A DNA stretch of 64,000 bases from a virus: positions 1-64,000 of the IMG/VR virus record IMGVR_UViG_3300015263_000508; one strand, 5' to 3'. Positions 6,646 to 13,938 of this stretch are shown piece by piece. How positions within the stretch are numbered: position 1 is the first letter of the stretch; each line of letters starts with the position of its first letter. A program made the position numbers and the translations under genes. The notes beneath the pieces are model-generated. The model had not been told where the DNA came from. It saw nothing but the letters and a program-made list of their open reading frames with translations, and did not search any database.

Positions 6646-7863
6646 ATGCAGACCATAGACAAGATGACGCGAGCCAAACGGTATCTCGTCCAGTACCAAG
6701 TCTTTATATCCGCTGTCGCCACACGGCTTATCTATATTGAAGCCCCTGTGGGAACGATGGCAACTGACATGAGGCATGTTTATTGGGACCCAAACTTCGT
6801 CAAGAACCTCTCTGTTCTTGAAACGGCAGCGGTCATTGCCCATGAAGCATTCCATGTAATATTCCTCCACGGCCTTCGTCGTGGCGAACGTGACCCTCTC
6901 CTGTGGAACCTTGCAGGAGACTTTGCAATCAACATCATCCTGAGAGAAATGGGATTGAGGCTTCCGCTCATGGGCGGAACCGAAAGCAAGCCCGGATATT
7001 GCTATGATGAGAAGTACCGGGACTGGTCAGTATATGAAATTTACGACGACCTTCTGAAGAACAAGGACAAATGGGTAAAAGAATATGTCCTGATGGTCGA
7101 TGCGGACGGTCAGCCTGACAAGGATGGCAAGGATGCAAAGGGCCGCAAGGTTGTCTTTGGTGAAATCAGTGACGCCAAAGGAAAGAAAGGCAAGAAAGCT
7201 TCCGAGACGCAAAAACGCGAACTGGAAGAACGCATCAAGGAAGTTGTTCACAATGCAGCGCAAGCCGCAAAGCAGCGGGGCGAATTGCCGGGATGCCTTG
7301 AAGGTCTTGTAGAAGCGGTCGGCAAGCCGAAGATTGAATGGAAAGATTATATCCAGTCTTGGGTGAGCGGCGTCACGCCTGACAACTATACTTGGCAGAA
7401 ACCGAACCGCCGTGTTCTTGGCAATTATGGAATGATTATGCCGACCATTCAATTCAATGGTGCAGGTGTTGGCGTCCTGTCTGTCGATGCATCCGGTTCT
7501 GTAACCGACAAGGAATTGCAGTATTACGCCACCGAAATCGCCGGGATCATCGATATGTGCGGTCCTGACAAGCTTTATATCATCGTCCACGATGCAGTGG
7601 TGCAAAGTGTGACGGTATGGGAACCGGGGGAAGACTTCAAGCATCTTAGAATCAAGGGCCGTGGCGGCACATGTATTGCTCCCTCATTCAAGGCAGCGGC
7701 TGAACTTGAAGATGAAGTGAACTGGATGGTGTGCCTCACTGATATGGGTATCTGTGATTATCCATCGCCGGACGAGGCTCCCGATTATCCTGTCTTGTGG
7801 GCAGCAACAGGACCGGATAACGCGCCATTCGGCACATACATTCCAATCAAGGATGCATTCTGA
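6646..7863 (+). CDS. Metallopeptidase-VWA-like protein (DUF2201 type)
   Basis: A 405-residue two-domain protein. The N-terminal part has a zinc-peptidase signature, HEAFH at 66-70, followed by the LAGDFAINI helix near 89-97. A Lys-rich linker (about 152-190) leads to a C-terminal VWA-like domain with the MIDAS-type DASGS at 281-285. This layout matches proteins described as putative metallopeptidase plus DUF2201. VWA proteins of this kind work with MoxR ATPases, and one lies two genes upstream. It has its own promoter (P4). Whether the peptidase is active is not known; both His and the Glu of HExxH are intact. Confidence 0.82.
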   Translation: MQTIDKMTRAKRYLVQYQVFISAVATRLIYIEAPVGTMATDMRHVYWDPNFVKNLSVLETAAVIAHEAFHVIFLHGLRRGERDPLLWNLAGDFAINIILREMGLRLPLMGGTESKPGYCYDEKYRDWSVYEIYDDLLKNKDKWVKEYVLMVDADGQPDKDGKDAKGRKVVFGEISDAKGKKGKKASETQKRELEERIKEVVHNAAQAAKQRGELPGCLEGLVEAVGKPKIEWKDYIQSWVSGVTPDNYTWQKPNRRVLGNYGMIMPTIQFNGAGVGVLSVDASGSVTDKELQYYATEIAGIIDMCGPDKLYIIVHDAVVQSVTVWEPGEDFKHLRIKGRGGTCIAPSFKAAAELEDEVNWMVCLTDMGICDYPSPDEAPDYPVLWAATGPDNAPFGTYIPIKDAF

Positions 7864-8534
7864 TGACCACGAAATTCGAGCGCCAGAAAGCAGCAAGAAT
7901 GATGGAGGGCCTGCGCAAGGTCCTCCCCTATCTTCACGACAAATCCAAGATGTCGATGGACTTGCAGGATGATGACATAGGCTATGAATTGCGGTCTGCG
8001 TCAAATTATCTGCGTAGTGCCTACCGTGAAATGAAAGACACACTCAAAGGGACGGAGGCAATAAAGGAAGAACAGCTACCATTAAGACAGCGTACAAGGC
8101 AGCAAATAACCAGAAAAATAGATGCCATCTTCGGGAATATCCGCACATCCGTCGTCGGCCATGTCGGTAAGAAGGGACCGATGGGAACCAAGAGCGGAAC
8201 ATATGTTGATCTGTATGTTGGGTGGGGATGGATGAAGTATGTCGGCAACATTTTCTACAGGGATGACTTCAAAGTGCTTCCTGACAAATGGTTCATTCTT
8301 TCCGCAAGGGAAGTGAAGGTAAACGACCGCCTTGTGCGTCTGTTCAAGGCAAAGGTTTATGATCGTTCAACAGACGAAAACAGGGATGCATTCATTGGAA
8401 TGCCAAAGGAAGGAGTAAAGAAAGCAGCAATAAGATTTACGGCTCCAGCCGCAGTATCGGCGGCAAGAGAACTACTGTCACAAGAAACCAACAGGAGAAT
8501 GACCTATGACGCAAGCGATGAAAAAGAACAATGA
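7863..8534 (+). CDS. Hypothetical protein
   Basis: A 223-residue protein of unknown function. The start overlaps the VWA gene stop (TGATG), and its end overlaps the ParB-like gene by 29 bases, so it belongs to the P4 unit. The N-terminal half is helical and basic; the centre has a beta segment rich in Gly and Trp (YVGWGWMKYVG), and the C-terminal part is basic. No catalytic motif recognised. Its conserved place suggests a link to the MoxR/VWA cassette. Confidence 0.65.
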   Translation: MTTKFERQKAARMMEGLRKVLPYLHDKSKMSMDLQDDDIGYELRSASNYLRSAYREMKDTLKGTEAIKEEQLPLRQRTRQQITRKIDAIFGNIRTSVVGHVGKKGPMGTKSGTYVDLYVGWGWMKYVGNIFYRDDFKVLPDKWFILSAREVKVNDRLVRLFKAKVYDRSTDENRDAFIGMPKEGVKKAAIRFTAPAAVSAARELLSQETNRRMTYDASDEKEQ

Positions 8535-9597
8535 AGGCCTGACCATTATCGAAGAACTCCAGTCATTGCTGGATAGCCTTCGTGAGAATGAATACAACGA
8601 ACTGAAAAAGAGCATCGAAGCCGAAGGCATTCGTGATCCTATCGTTGTATGGAAAGAGCGCAATGCCATTCTCGATGGTCATAACCGCTACAAGATAGCC
8701 GGTGAATTGGGCATCGATTATGAAACCAATGAAGTGAGCCTCAAGGATATTGACGAGGCAAAGGAATGGATGATCCGCAACCAGTTGGGTCGGCGCAATC
8801 TTACCCCTGCTCAATTCGATTATTTCATTGGCCAGCTTTACAACCAGACACACAAGGTCGGTGAAGCTACGGCAGAAAAGATTGCCGAACAGTATGGCAT
8901 TGGTGAAAGAACCGTGCGCCGTGCGGCCAAGGCAGCAACAGGCATCGACAAGATTGCTGAAGTGAAAGAGCAGATCAAGAACAAGCTTGATCTTCTCAAG
9001 GGCAAGCCTGAAGAACGCTATACCCAGAAGGAACTGGAGACAGTTGCCAAGGCATCGTCGCCGGAAGTGGTCAAGAAGGTTGTCGAGAAGATTGACAACA
9101 AGAAAAAGGAAATCGCACAGACAAAGCAGGCTGTGAAGCAGGCAGCGAAGGCTCCTGAACCGAAGCCACAGACTTATCAGGTGGCTTTCGTCGAGCCTAA
9201 TTTCGAGGGCATAAGCTTCAACATCGACACAGAAAAGAAGCCGCCGCTCGATACCAATGCCGTTGTTTACATGGCAGTGGATGACGGTTTCCTTGCCGAT
9301 GGCTTGGCATTGTTCAGGAAATGGGGCCTGACCTATGAAGCCTCGTTCATCTTCAAGATTGAGCCAGTCGAGGGCATCTGGTCCAAGGTCCAGCACAAGT
9401 TTCTTATCGTTGGCACCAAGGGCACCATCACTGGTCCTGAACAGGGCAAGGAAGCATTGTCGCTTCCGAACGGCCCAACAGAACCAATTGAAAACAAGAT
9501 GGAACGCATCATCAATGCTTACCATCCGAAGGTGGACAAGCTTGCCATGCTGTCGTCCTACAAGACACCGCAGGGCTGGTCAGTCCTTTCTCAGTAA
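8506..9597 (+). CDS. ParB-like protein fused to a degenerate MT-A70 domain
   Basis: A 363-residue fusion. Residues about 20-95 form a ParB/Srx-like domain with the DGHNRYKIA signature (58-66); about 118-145 is a helix-turn-helix (KIAEQYGIGERTVRRAA); a Lys-rich coiled segment follows. Residues about 222-361 resemble MT-A70 adenine-N6 methyltransferases, including the WSKVQHKFLIVGTKG core. Where active enzymes have the DPPW motif this protein has VEPNF, so methylation is unlikely and the domain is probably used for binding. ATG at 8506 is preceded by AGGAG. It could act as a DNA-binding regulator or decoy; that is inference. Confidence 0.78.
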   Translation: MTQAMKKNNEGLTIIEELQSLLDSLRENEYNELKKSIEAEGIRDPIVVWKERNAILDGHNRYKIAGELGIDYETNEVSLKDIDEAKEWMIRNQLGRRNLTPAQFDYFIGQLYNQTHKVGEATAEKIAEQYGIGERTVRRAAKAATGIDKIAEVKEQIKNKLDLLKGKPEERYTQKELETVAKASSPEVVKKVVEKIDNKKKEIAQTKQAVKQAAKAPEPKPQTYQVAFVEPNFEGISFNIDTEKKPPLDTNAVVYMAVDDGFLADGLALFRKWGLTYEASFIFKIEPVEGIWSKVQHKFLIVGTKGTITGPEQGKEALSLPNGPTEPIENKMERIINAYHPKVDKLAMLSSYKTPQGWSVLSQ

Positions 9598-9615
9598 TGT
9601 TTAATTGGCGTGTCG

Positions 9616-9636
9616 CTCCGGCCATTTTGGCCGGAG
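9616..9636. repeat. Perfect hairpin, copy of a dispersed palindrome
   Basis: CTCCGGCC and GGCCGGAG form a perfect 8-bp stem around a 5-base loop in the 52-base gap after the ParB-like gene. No run of T follows on either side, so it is not a classical terminator. Its core GGCCATTTTGGCC is the same as in copies inside genes at 811-829 (one change), 18618-18636 and 25108-25126. Confidence 0.6.
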
Positions 9637-9649
9637 CATTGGAGGAAAC

Positions 9650-9853
9650 ATGAAAAAGCAAAGAAGCCCATGGAGGATTGGATGGTTCCTGATTTACATG
9701 GAATTGATACTGACCTTCGATGTGAGCGTGTTCCCAATCTCTCAATTCAACTGGCATGTATTGCTCCATGCGTTTGCAGTCGAAGCATACATATTATCCT
9801 CTTTCATATACCTTGAATACTGGTGGGACAGCCTGACAAAGGAGGGTGAATAA
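9650..9853 (+). CDS. Small membrane protein
   Basis: A 67-residue protein with two hydrophobic, aromatic-rich segments (about 9-27 and 38-57) joined by a short loop, and an acidic C-terminus. GGAGG lies just ahead of the ATG. Likely an inner-membrane hairpin protein. It is separated from the ParB-like gene by the hairpin at 9616 and runs directly into the next gene with a two-base gap. No family recognised. Confidence 0.62.
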   Translation: MKKQRSPWRIGWFLIYMELILTFDVSVFPISQFNWHVLLHAFAVEAYILSSFIYLEYWWDSLTKEGE

Positions 9854-9855
9854 AC

Positions 9856-10128
9856 ATGTATGCCGTCATCATAGAAACGGAAGAAGGTCGTCACGCGATT
9901 ATCAAGACTGAAATCGAGCAGCAGATGCAGGTCGTTGCAAGCCTCTGCTCTGCGCATTTGCAGAAGGTATATCCCGGCTGCAAGGCATGGGTGCTTCACA
10001 ATCACAACGACATAATGAAAGTGGAGATGCATCCAAGGAAGGAAGAAATCATGGGAAAGCTGCGTGAAGCAGAATTTCCCCTTCCGAAACCAGACATGGT
10101 AATCGAGGGCGAATATCAGCGCCTCTAG
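9856..10128 (+). CDS. Hypothetical protein
   Basis: A 90-residue soluble protein, last gene of the first plus-strand block. It has a beta-strand start (MYAVIIETEEG), a helix with two cysteines and a Lys/Glu-rich end. No family recognised. Its TAG stop shares the palindromic tetramer CTAG with the stop of the converging minus-strand gene, so the two coding regions overlap by four bases with no room for a terminator. Confidence 0.62.
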   Translation: MYAVIIETEEGRHAIIKTEIEQQMQVVASLCSAHLQKVYPGCKAWVLHNHNDIMKVEMHPRKEEIMGKLREAEFPLPKPDMVIEGEYQRL

Positions 10129-10583
10129 CGCATCATTATCTTGGCAAGGGTATCGATGGCATCTCTCAACTGTTCATCGGTATCCGGCCAAGGCCTGTCC
10201 ATTAAAACCATATTCACAAGAACAATGCGCTTTCCCTTTCCAAGGCGCTCGTCCATTCTCCTGAACAATGAAACAACTGCCCTGATCTGGTTGGCTCTCC
10301 GGTCCCCCACTATAGATGGGTCAGCCGAAAGAGGCGCATCATACACAGGCGACCGCATCCCCACGAAGTTTGCTTTCTGTAGCAGGTGCAGGAATTTCTC
10401 CAGTGTGGAATGATCCGATGAATTGATCCGGTCTTCCAATAGCAGCCTGTCTATATATGTCTCGTCTACTACTTTCCCCTGATACTCCATCCCTCCACCG
10501 ATAGGCTTGGGCACCACGCGGAGACGCTTGGATAATTCAGATGTGCCCATGTCGATTGGCTCTCTCTTGATCTTTTTAATCAT
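10125..10583 (-). CDS. Hypothetical protein downstream of primase-helicase
   Basis: A 152-residue basic protein, last gene of the minus-strand replication block. Its start overlaps the primase-helicase stop by eight bases, so the two are co-translated. The chain is mixed helix/strand with a Gly-rich loop (KPIGGGMEYQG) and an IVLVNMVLMDRPWPDTDEQ segment. No known domain. Context suggests an accessory replication factor, which is inference only. Confidence 0.62.
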   Translation of the reverse strand: MIKKIKREPIDMGTSELSKRLRVVPKPIGGGMEYQGKVVDETYIDRLLLEDRINSSDHSTLEKFLHLLQKANFVGMRSPVYDAPLSADPSIVGDRRANQIRAVVSLFRRMDERLGKGKRIVLVNMVLMDRPWPDTDEQLRDAIDTLAKIMMR

Positions 10584-12354
10584 ACCACATGTCTCCGTTA
10601 TATGGCTCGATTTCTGGCTGTATCCCCGTCATGTAGCAATGATGGACATTATCCCAAAGCAGCGATACTTCTCCCTCCTTGCCAAGCCAGTGCCATCGCG
10701 TCTTCCAGTTGATGATCCTGACAACGCCGGGAAGATTGCGCTCCCTGTGTACGGTGAGGCCGAAATCAGCCTTGGAATACCATGAACCGGAACCGGAAAT
10801 CGAATAGCCTCTTGGTGGTGGATAGTTCCCCTCACTGTCAGACACAAGCTTTGTAGGATGAGCAATGAACCATATATGCAGGTCGTATGCTTGGGCCAGC
10901 AACCTGATCCGTGTCAGCACATCGTCAATCCACTGCGTCTCGCTCTCCGCAGACTTGGGACGCTGTATGTAGTTGTACGGGTCGATGACCGCTCCTCTTA
11001 CACCCCACCTGAATACTGCCGTCTTGATCCTTTCTATGATGCTTTCAATGTCTGCCTTTGCGCCGTCTTCCTGTTGCATGAATTTGAAGTGCCGGTGAAT
11101 GAAGGGTAATGCGCCTTCAAGTTCATCTTCTTCCATTACGGGGCCGGGAAGATCGCTCTGGAAAAAATGCTTACCGACAAGCATTTCGGAAAGCTTCGCA
11201 ATATGGACGTGAATTGGATTTTCAAAGGAGCAGACTGCAAATGTACTGCCATGGAGACGGGCGGCATTGAGCATAAGCTGATCGACAAATGTCGATTTGC
11301 CGTTGGCCGGTATCCCGGTAACTACCGTGAGCATACCTTTCTCAATCGAGTAATATTCATCAAGGTCGGAAATACCTGTCTTGACACGCTCACCATATCC
11401 ATTGGTGAACAGTTCGCGGACTTGCGGGAAGAATGTTTCTGCTTCGTAAAGTCCAGCCACAGGCCAAGGTTTTGCTGTATCAACACAGGCTTTAAGAACC
11501 TCTCCACCGTGTCGTAATAGTGTATCGTTGGCATCCTTGCAGCCATCTGGGTACTCCACTTTCCAGCACTTGTGCCTGCCTATGCGGCGGGCCAGTTCAT
11601 CAGCAAGCTTCTCACCGGGGGCGTCGTTGTCGGTTGCTATGTAAACCTTCTTCGCCTTGTCGATTATATCCTTGGCAGACCAGAGGAAGCCAAACACAGT
11701 TTGGTCATCGCCCTCCTTGTTGTTTGCCGTAAAGGAGGATGCGCCGTTCGGGACACTGGTGGCATTCAGGACGCCTGCCTCTCCCATTGCAAGCATATCC
11801 GGCTCGCCCTCGCATATGGTGAGGGACGCTTCCTCCTCCATGTCAACGCAGTGAAGCCCGCACAGGGTCGTGAGCGGCCTGTCACACACATTGGCCTTGT
11901 CTTCGACCGACCTGACCTTGTGACCGACAACCCTGTCATTGTCGATGTAAGGGAAAGCAACTGCCGCCGTGTTTCTCTTGATGGCCGGGAAGAATGCCTG
12001 TGCCGCCACAACCTTGAATGTCTTGGCCGTAGCCTCACTGATCCCCCGCTTCTTGAGCCAGTCAAGAGCGAAGGTATCGAGCGTATGGCTTATGTGTTTG
12101 ACGGCTCCCGTTGTGCGCTGCACCATTGGCGCGGGACGCTCTGCCTTCTTCTCCTCGAACAGGACAACCCCCTTCTCTCCGCAGTCACCATGCCAGCAGA
12201 TGTAAATGGCACGGTTATCCTTGACCTCAACAGACAGGCAGCGTTCGTGCTTCTTTACTCTTGTGTGCGAACAGAACGGGCAAAGCCGTCTGTAGTGACC
12301 AATGGGCCTGCCAATAGCCCAATGTTTTATATCTTCCTGTGCGGATGATAGCAT
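10576..12354 (-). CDS. T7 gp4-like primase-helicase
   Basis: A 592-residue bifunctional replication protein. The N-terminus has a zinc-binding domain (CPFC at 25-28, then C53 and C58), followed by a TOPRIM primase core (ICEGEPD near 180-186; TDNDAPG at 241-247). The C-terminal half is a DnaB/gp4-family helicase with Walker A GIPANGKST at 347-355 and a later SFEN block. It would unwind the fork and lay down primers on the lagging strand. ATG at 12354 is chosen because the 19-residue upstream extension begins at the T-run of the terminator at 12411. Confidence 0.92.
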   Translation of the reverse strand: MLSSAQEDIKHWAIGRPIGHYRRLCPFCSHTRVKKHERCLSVEVKDNRAIYICWHGDCGEKGVVLFEEKKAERPAPMVQRTTGAVKHISHTLDTFALDWLKKRGISEATAKTFKVVAAQAFFPAIKRNTAAVAFPYIDNDRVVGHKVRSVEDKANVCDRPLTTLCGLHCVDMEEEASLTICEGEPDMLAMGEAGVLNATSVPNGASSFTANNKEGDDQTVFGFLWSAKDIIDKAKKVYIATDNDAPGEKLADELARRIGRHKCWKVEYPDGCKDANDTLLRHGGEVLKACVDTAKPWPVAGLYEAETFFPQVRELFTNGYGERVKTGISDLDEYYSIEKGMLTVVTGIPANGKSTFVDQLMLNAARLHGSTFAVCSFENPIHVHIAKLSEMLVGKHFFQSDLPGPVMEEDELEGALPFIHRHFKFMQQEDGAKADIESIIERIKTAVFRWGVRGAVIDPYNYIQRPKSAESETQWIDDVLTRIRLLAQAYDLHIWFIAHPTKLVSDSEGNYPPPRGYSISGSGSWYSKADFGLTVHRERNLPGVVRIINWKTRWHWLGKEGEVSLLWDNVHHCYMTGIQPEIEPYNGDMWYD

Positions 12355-12410
12355 CTTTTTTCCCACTTGATAGAAGGTGAGGGTAACAAAAGAATGAGGA
12401 ATTTCAAGCA

Positions 12411-12444
12411 ATAAAAAGCCCCATGGACCTTAATCCATGGGGCT
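12411..12444 (-). terminator. Intrinsic terminator
   Basis: Read on the minus strand, AGCCCCATGGA and TCCATGGGGCT form a perfect 11-bp stem around a six-base loop, followed at once by TTTTTATT. It lies 58 bases after the stop of the HTH/zinc protein gene and ends transcription before the primase-helicase gene, which must then rely on read-through or its own promoter. Confidence 0.85.
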
Positions 12445-12502
12445 GGCGATGAGCGCGGTTGGGTGCCATCACTGCGCTCGAAGCAGTAAGGAGTGGGATG
12501 CC

Positions 12503-13570
12503 TTACACTTCCAAGGTATCCATTTTTGTTTTCAAGTCAACATGCAACTTGGTCAACTCAGTGAATTTTTTATCCAATGCTTCAACTTTTGCGGTCAAGG
12601 CATTGTAATCACTATCGATTTGCTTGTAGAGCAACTGCACGGCGCTAAACTCTTTTTCATAGTTTTCACGCAGCGTCTGGAAAGCGGCGATCTGCTCCCG
12701 AAGCGCACCTTCATTCACATTCGGGCCGAAAATTCCGGTATCTTCACGGACCTTTTCCACCCATGGAACAGGGACGCCAAGGTCTTTGGCAACCTTTTCA
12801 TCTGACCAGTCGGCAGTGTAGGATTTTTCATCCCCATACACTTCGTTCAGCTTGGCCAGAATGACACGCCAATCGCTGCGCGGAGGCTCTGAAACATTTT
12901 CAGCAACAGTTCCAACTGTAGTCACTTTCATTTGTTCCATACCGATTTCCTTGGCGAGTGCCGGTAAGATCGGTTTCTTGATTGGCTCCGGCTGGCGCTC
13001 GATCTTCCCGTTGGAAGCCAGCTTGTCAGCATGTTCTGGACATAGATCGGCGCGAGGACCGCCACCGATTATCCACCCCTTGTTACGGAACCAGTTTGCT
13101 GCATGGCTTGGATTAACCGATCCACCAGCACGGATGAACTTTTCCGTCCTGTTACATTTGCTGCAATGCACCATCACACCGACTGAAAAAGCACGGTGCG
13201 TGGTATCCCATTCTTTAACTGGAGTGAACTGGCGATCAGGCACTTTCTTTCCCTTTCCTTTTTGAGCAGGTCTACCTGATGGGGTCTTTCTGAAACGGAG
13301 ATGATACTCAAGCCGTTTCTGTGGCACCCCAAGTTTCTTGGCGAGGTCATGGTATGCAATGCTTGGGTCAGCATCGATGATAGACAAGGCCTGCCCAAGC
13401 CAGTGCGGGTCTTTCAGGTTTGGTTGAGGACGCGCCAGCTTTATGAATGAGCGTATCCATGATTCAGATTTGCCGACTTCATCGGCAATCTTATCAACCC
13501 GAACTTTCTGGTCGTACAGTTTAAGGGCTTTATCGCCCCATTCCGGTACATCAATCCGGCTTATGTCCAT
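12503..13570 (-). CDS. HTH / zinc-finger / coiled-coil DNA-binding protein
   Basis: A 355-residue modular protein. The N-terminus has two helix-turn-helix-like units (VDKIADEVGKSESWIRSFI, then LAKKLGVPQKRLEYHL). The middle has a probable zinc site, CSKCNRTE followed later by CPEH. A third HTH-like unit (KVAKDLGVPVPWVEKV) precedes a C-terminal coiled coil rich in Leu/Lys/Glu. ATG at 13570 has AAGGA upstream and overlaps the preceding gene by 20 bases; longer extensions are frame shadows. It probably binds DNA as an oligomer near the replication machinery; exact role unknown. Confidence 0.75.
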   Translation of the reverse strand: MDISRIDVPEWGDKALKLYDQKVRVDKIADEVGKSESWIRSFIKLARPQPNLKDPHWLGQALSIIDADPSIAYHDLAKKLGVPQKRLEYHLRFRKTPSGRPAQKGKGKKVPDRQFTPVKEWDTTHRAFSVGVMVHCSKCNRTEKFIRAGGSVNPSHAANWFRNKGWIIGGGPRADLCPEHADKLASNGKIERQPEPIKKPILPALAKEIGMEQMKVTTVGTVAENVSEPPRSDWRVILAKLNEVYGDEKSYTADWSDEKVAKDLGVPVPWVEKVREDTGIFGPNVNEGALREQIAAFQTLRENYEKEFSAVQLLYKQIDSDYNALTAKVEALDKKFTELTKLHVDLKTKMDTLEV

Positions 13571-13874
13571 TGTCCTTCCTTTCGTCTTCTCTCTTGAGGT
13601 AGTCAAAGAGCGGGATAATTTTCCCTGTCTTTTCCATGTACGCTGACACAAGCGTTGCCACGGCGTCGGAGGGAATGGTGTCACGCTCCATCCATTTCCC
13701 GATTGTCTTTGGCTTGACGGTGCTGCCTGACTGTTCAAGGAGGCGGTGGACCGTTTCAACAATTCCACGATACGTGTAATCCGGCTCATCTTCCGTCTTG
13801 CTCACTATTTCTTTCAACAAAGCCCTGACGTCGAACGATACGCTGTACTTTGAGTGTGTTCCCAATTCGCTCAT
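13551..13874 (-). CDS. Small HTH-type regulator candidate
   Basis: A 107-residue acidic protein. Its centre (TVHRLLEQSGSTVKPKTIGKWMERDTIPSD) reads like a helix-turn-helix of the Cro/XRE sort. AAGGAG precedes the ATG. It lies between the AAA+ ATPase gene and the larger HTH/zinc gene, which it overlaps by 20 bases. A regulator of the phage CGAC-N5-GTCG promoters is an attractive but untested idea. No dimerization domain beyond the short C-terminal helix is evident. Confidence 0.6.
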   Translation of the reverse strand: MSELGTHSKYSVSFDVRALLKEIVSKTEDEPDYTYRGIVETVHRLLEQSGSTVKPKTIGKWMERDTIPSDAVATLVSAYMEKTGKIIPLFDYLKREDERKDNGHKPD

Positions 13875-13890
13875 GTTTTACTCCTTGAAG

Positions 13891-13921
13891 CGACCCCCTG
13901 TAGTGAACCTACAGGGAGTCG
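13891..13921. promoter_or_regulatory. Leader hairpin upstream of the HTH gene
   Basis: CCCTGTAG (13896-13903) pairs with CTACAGGG (13909-13916), and outer CGAC (13891-13894) pairs with GTCG (13918-13921). On the plus strand TCTTTTAATT follows, giving terminator shape, but the genes here run the other way. On the minus strand it lies just ahead of the AAGGAG ribosome site of the gene at 13874, so it may control translation or mRNA stability. Confidence 0.5.
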
Positions 13922-13938
13922 TCTTTTAATTCAAGGGG

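Noticed and set aside
8563-9525. Minus-strand open frame of 320 codons
   Set aside because: Shadow of the ParB-like fusion gene, whose motifs are clear on the plus strand.
11572-12348. Plus-strand open frame inside the primase-helicase gene
   Set aside because: Antisense of a gene with zinc, TOPRIM and helicase motifs.
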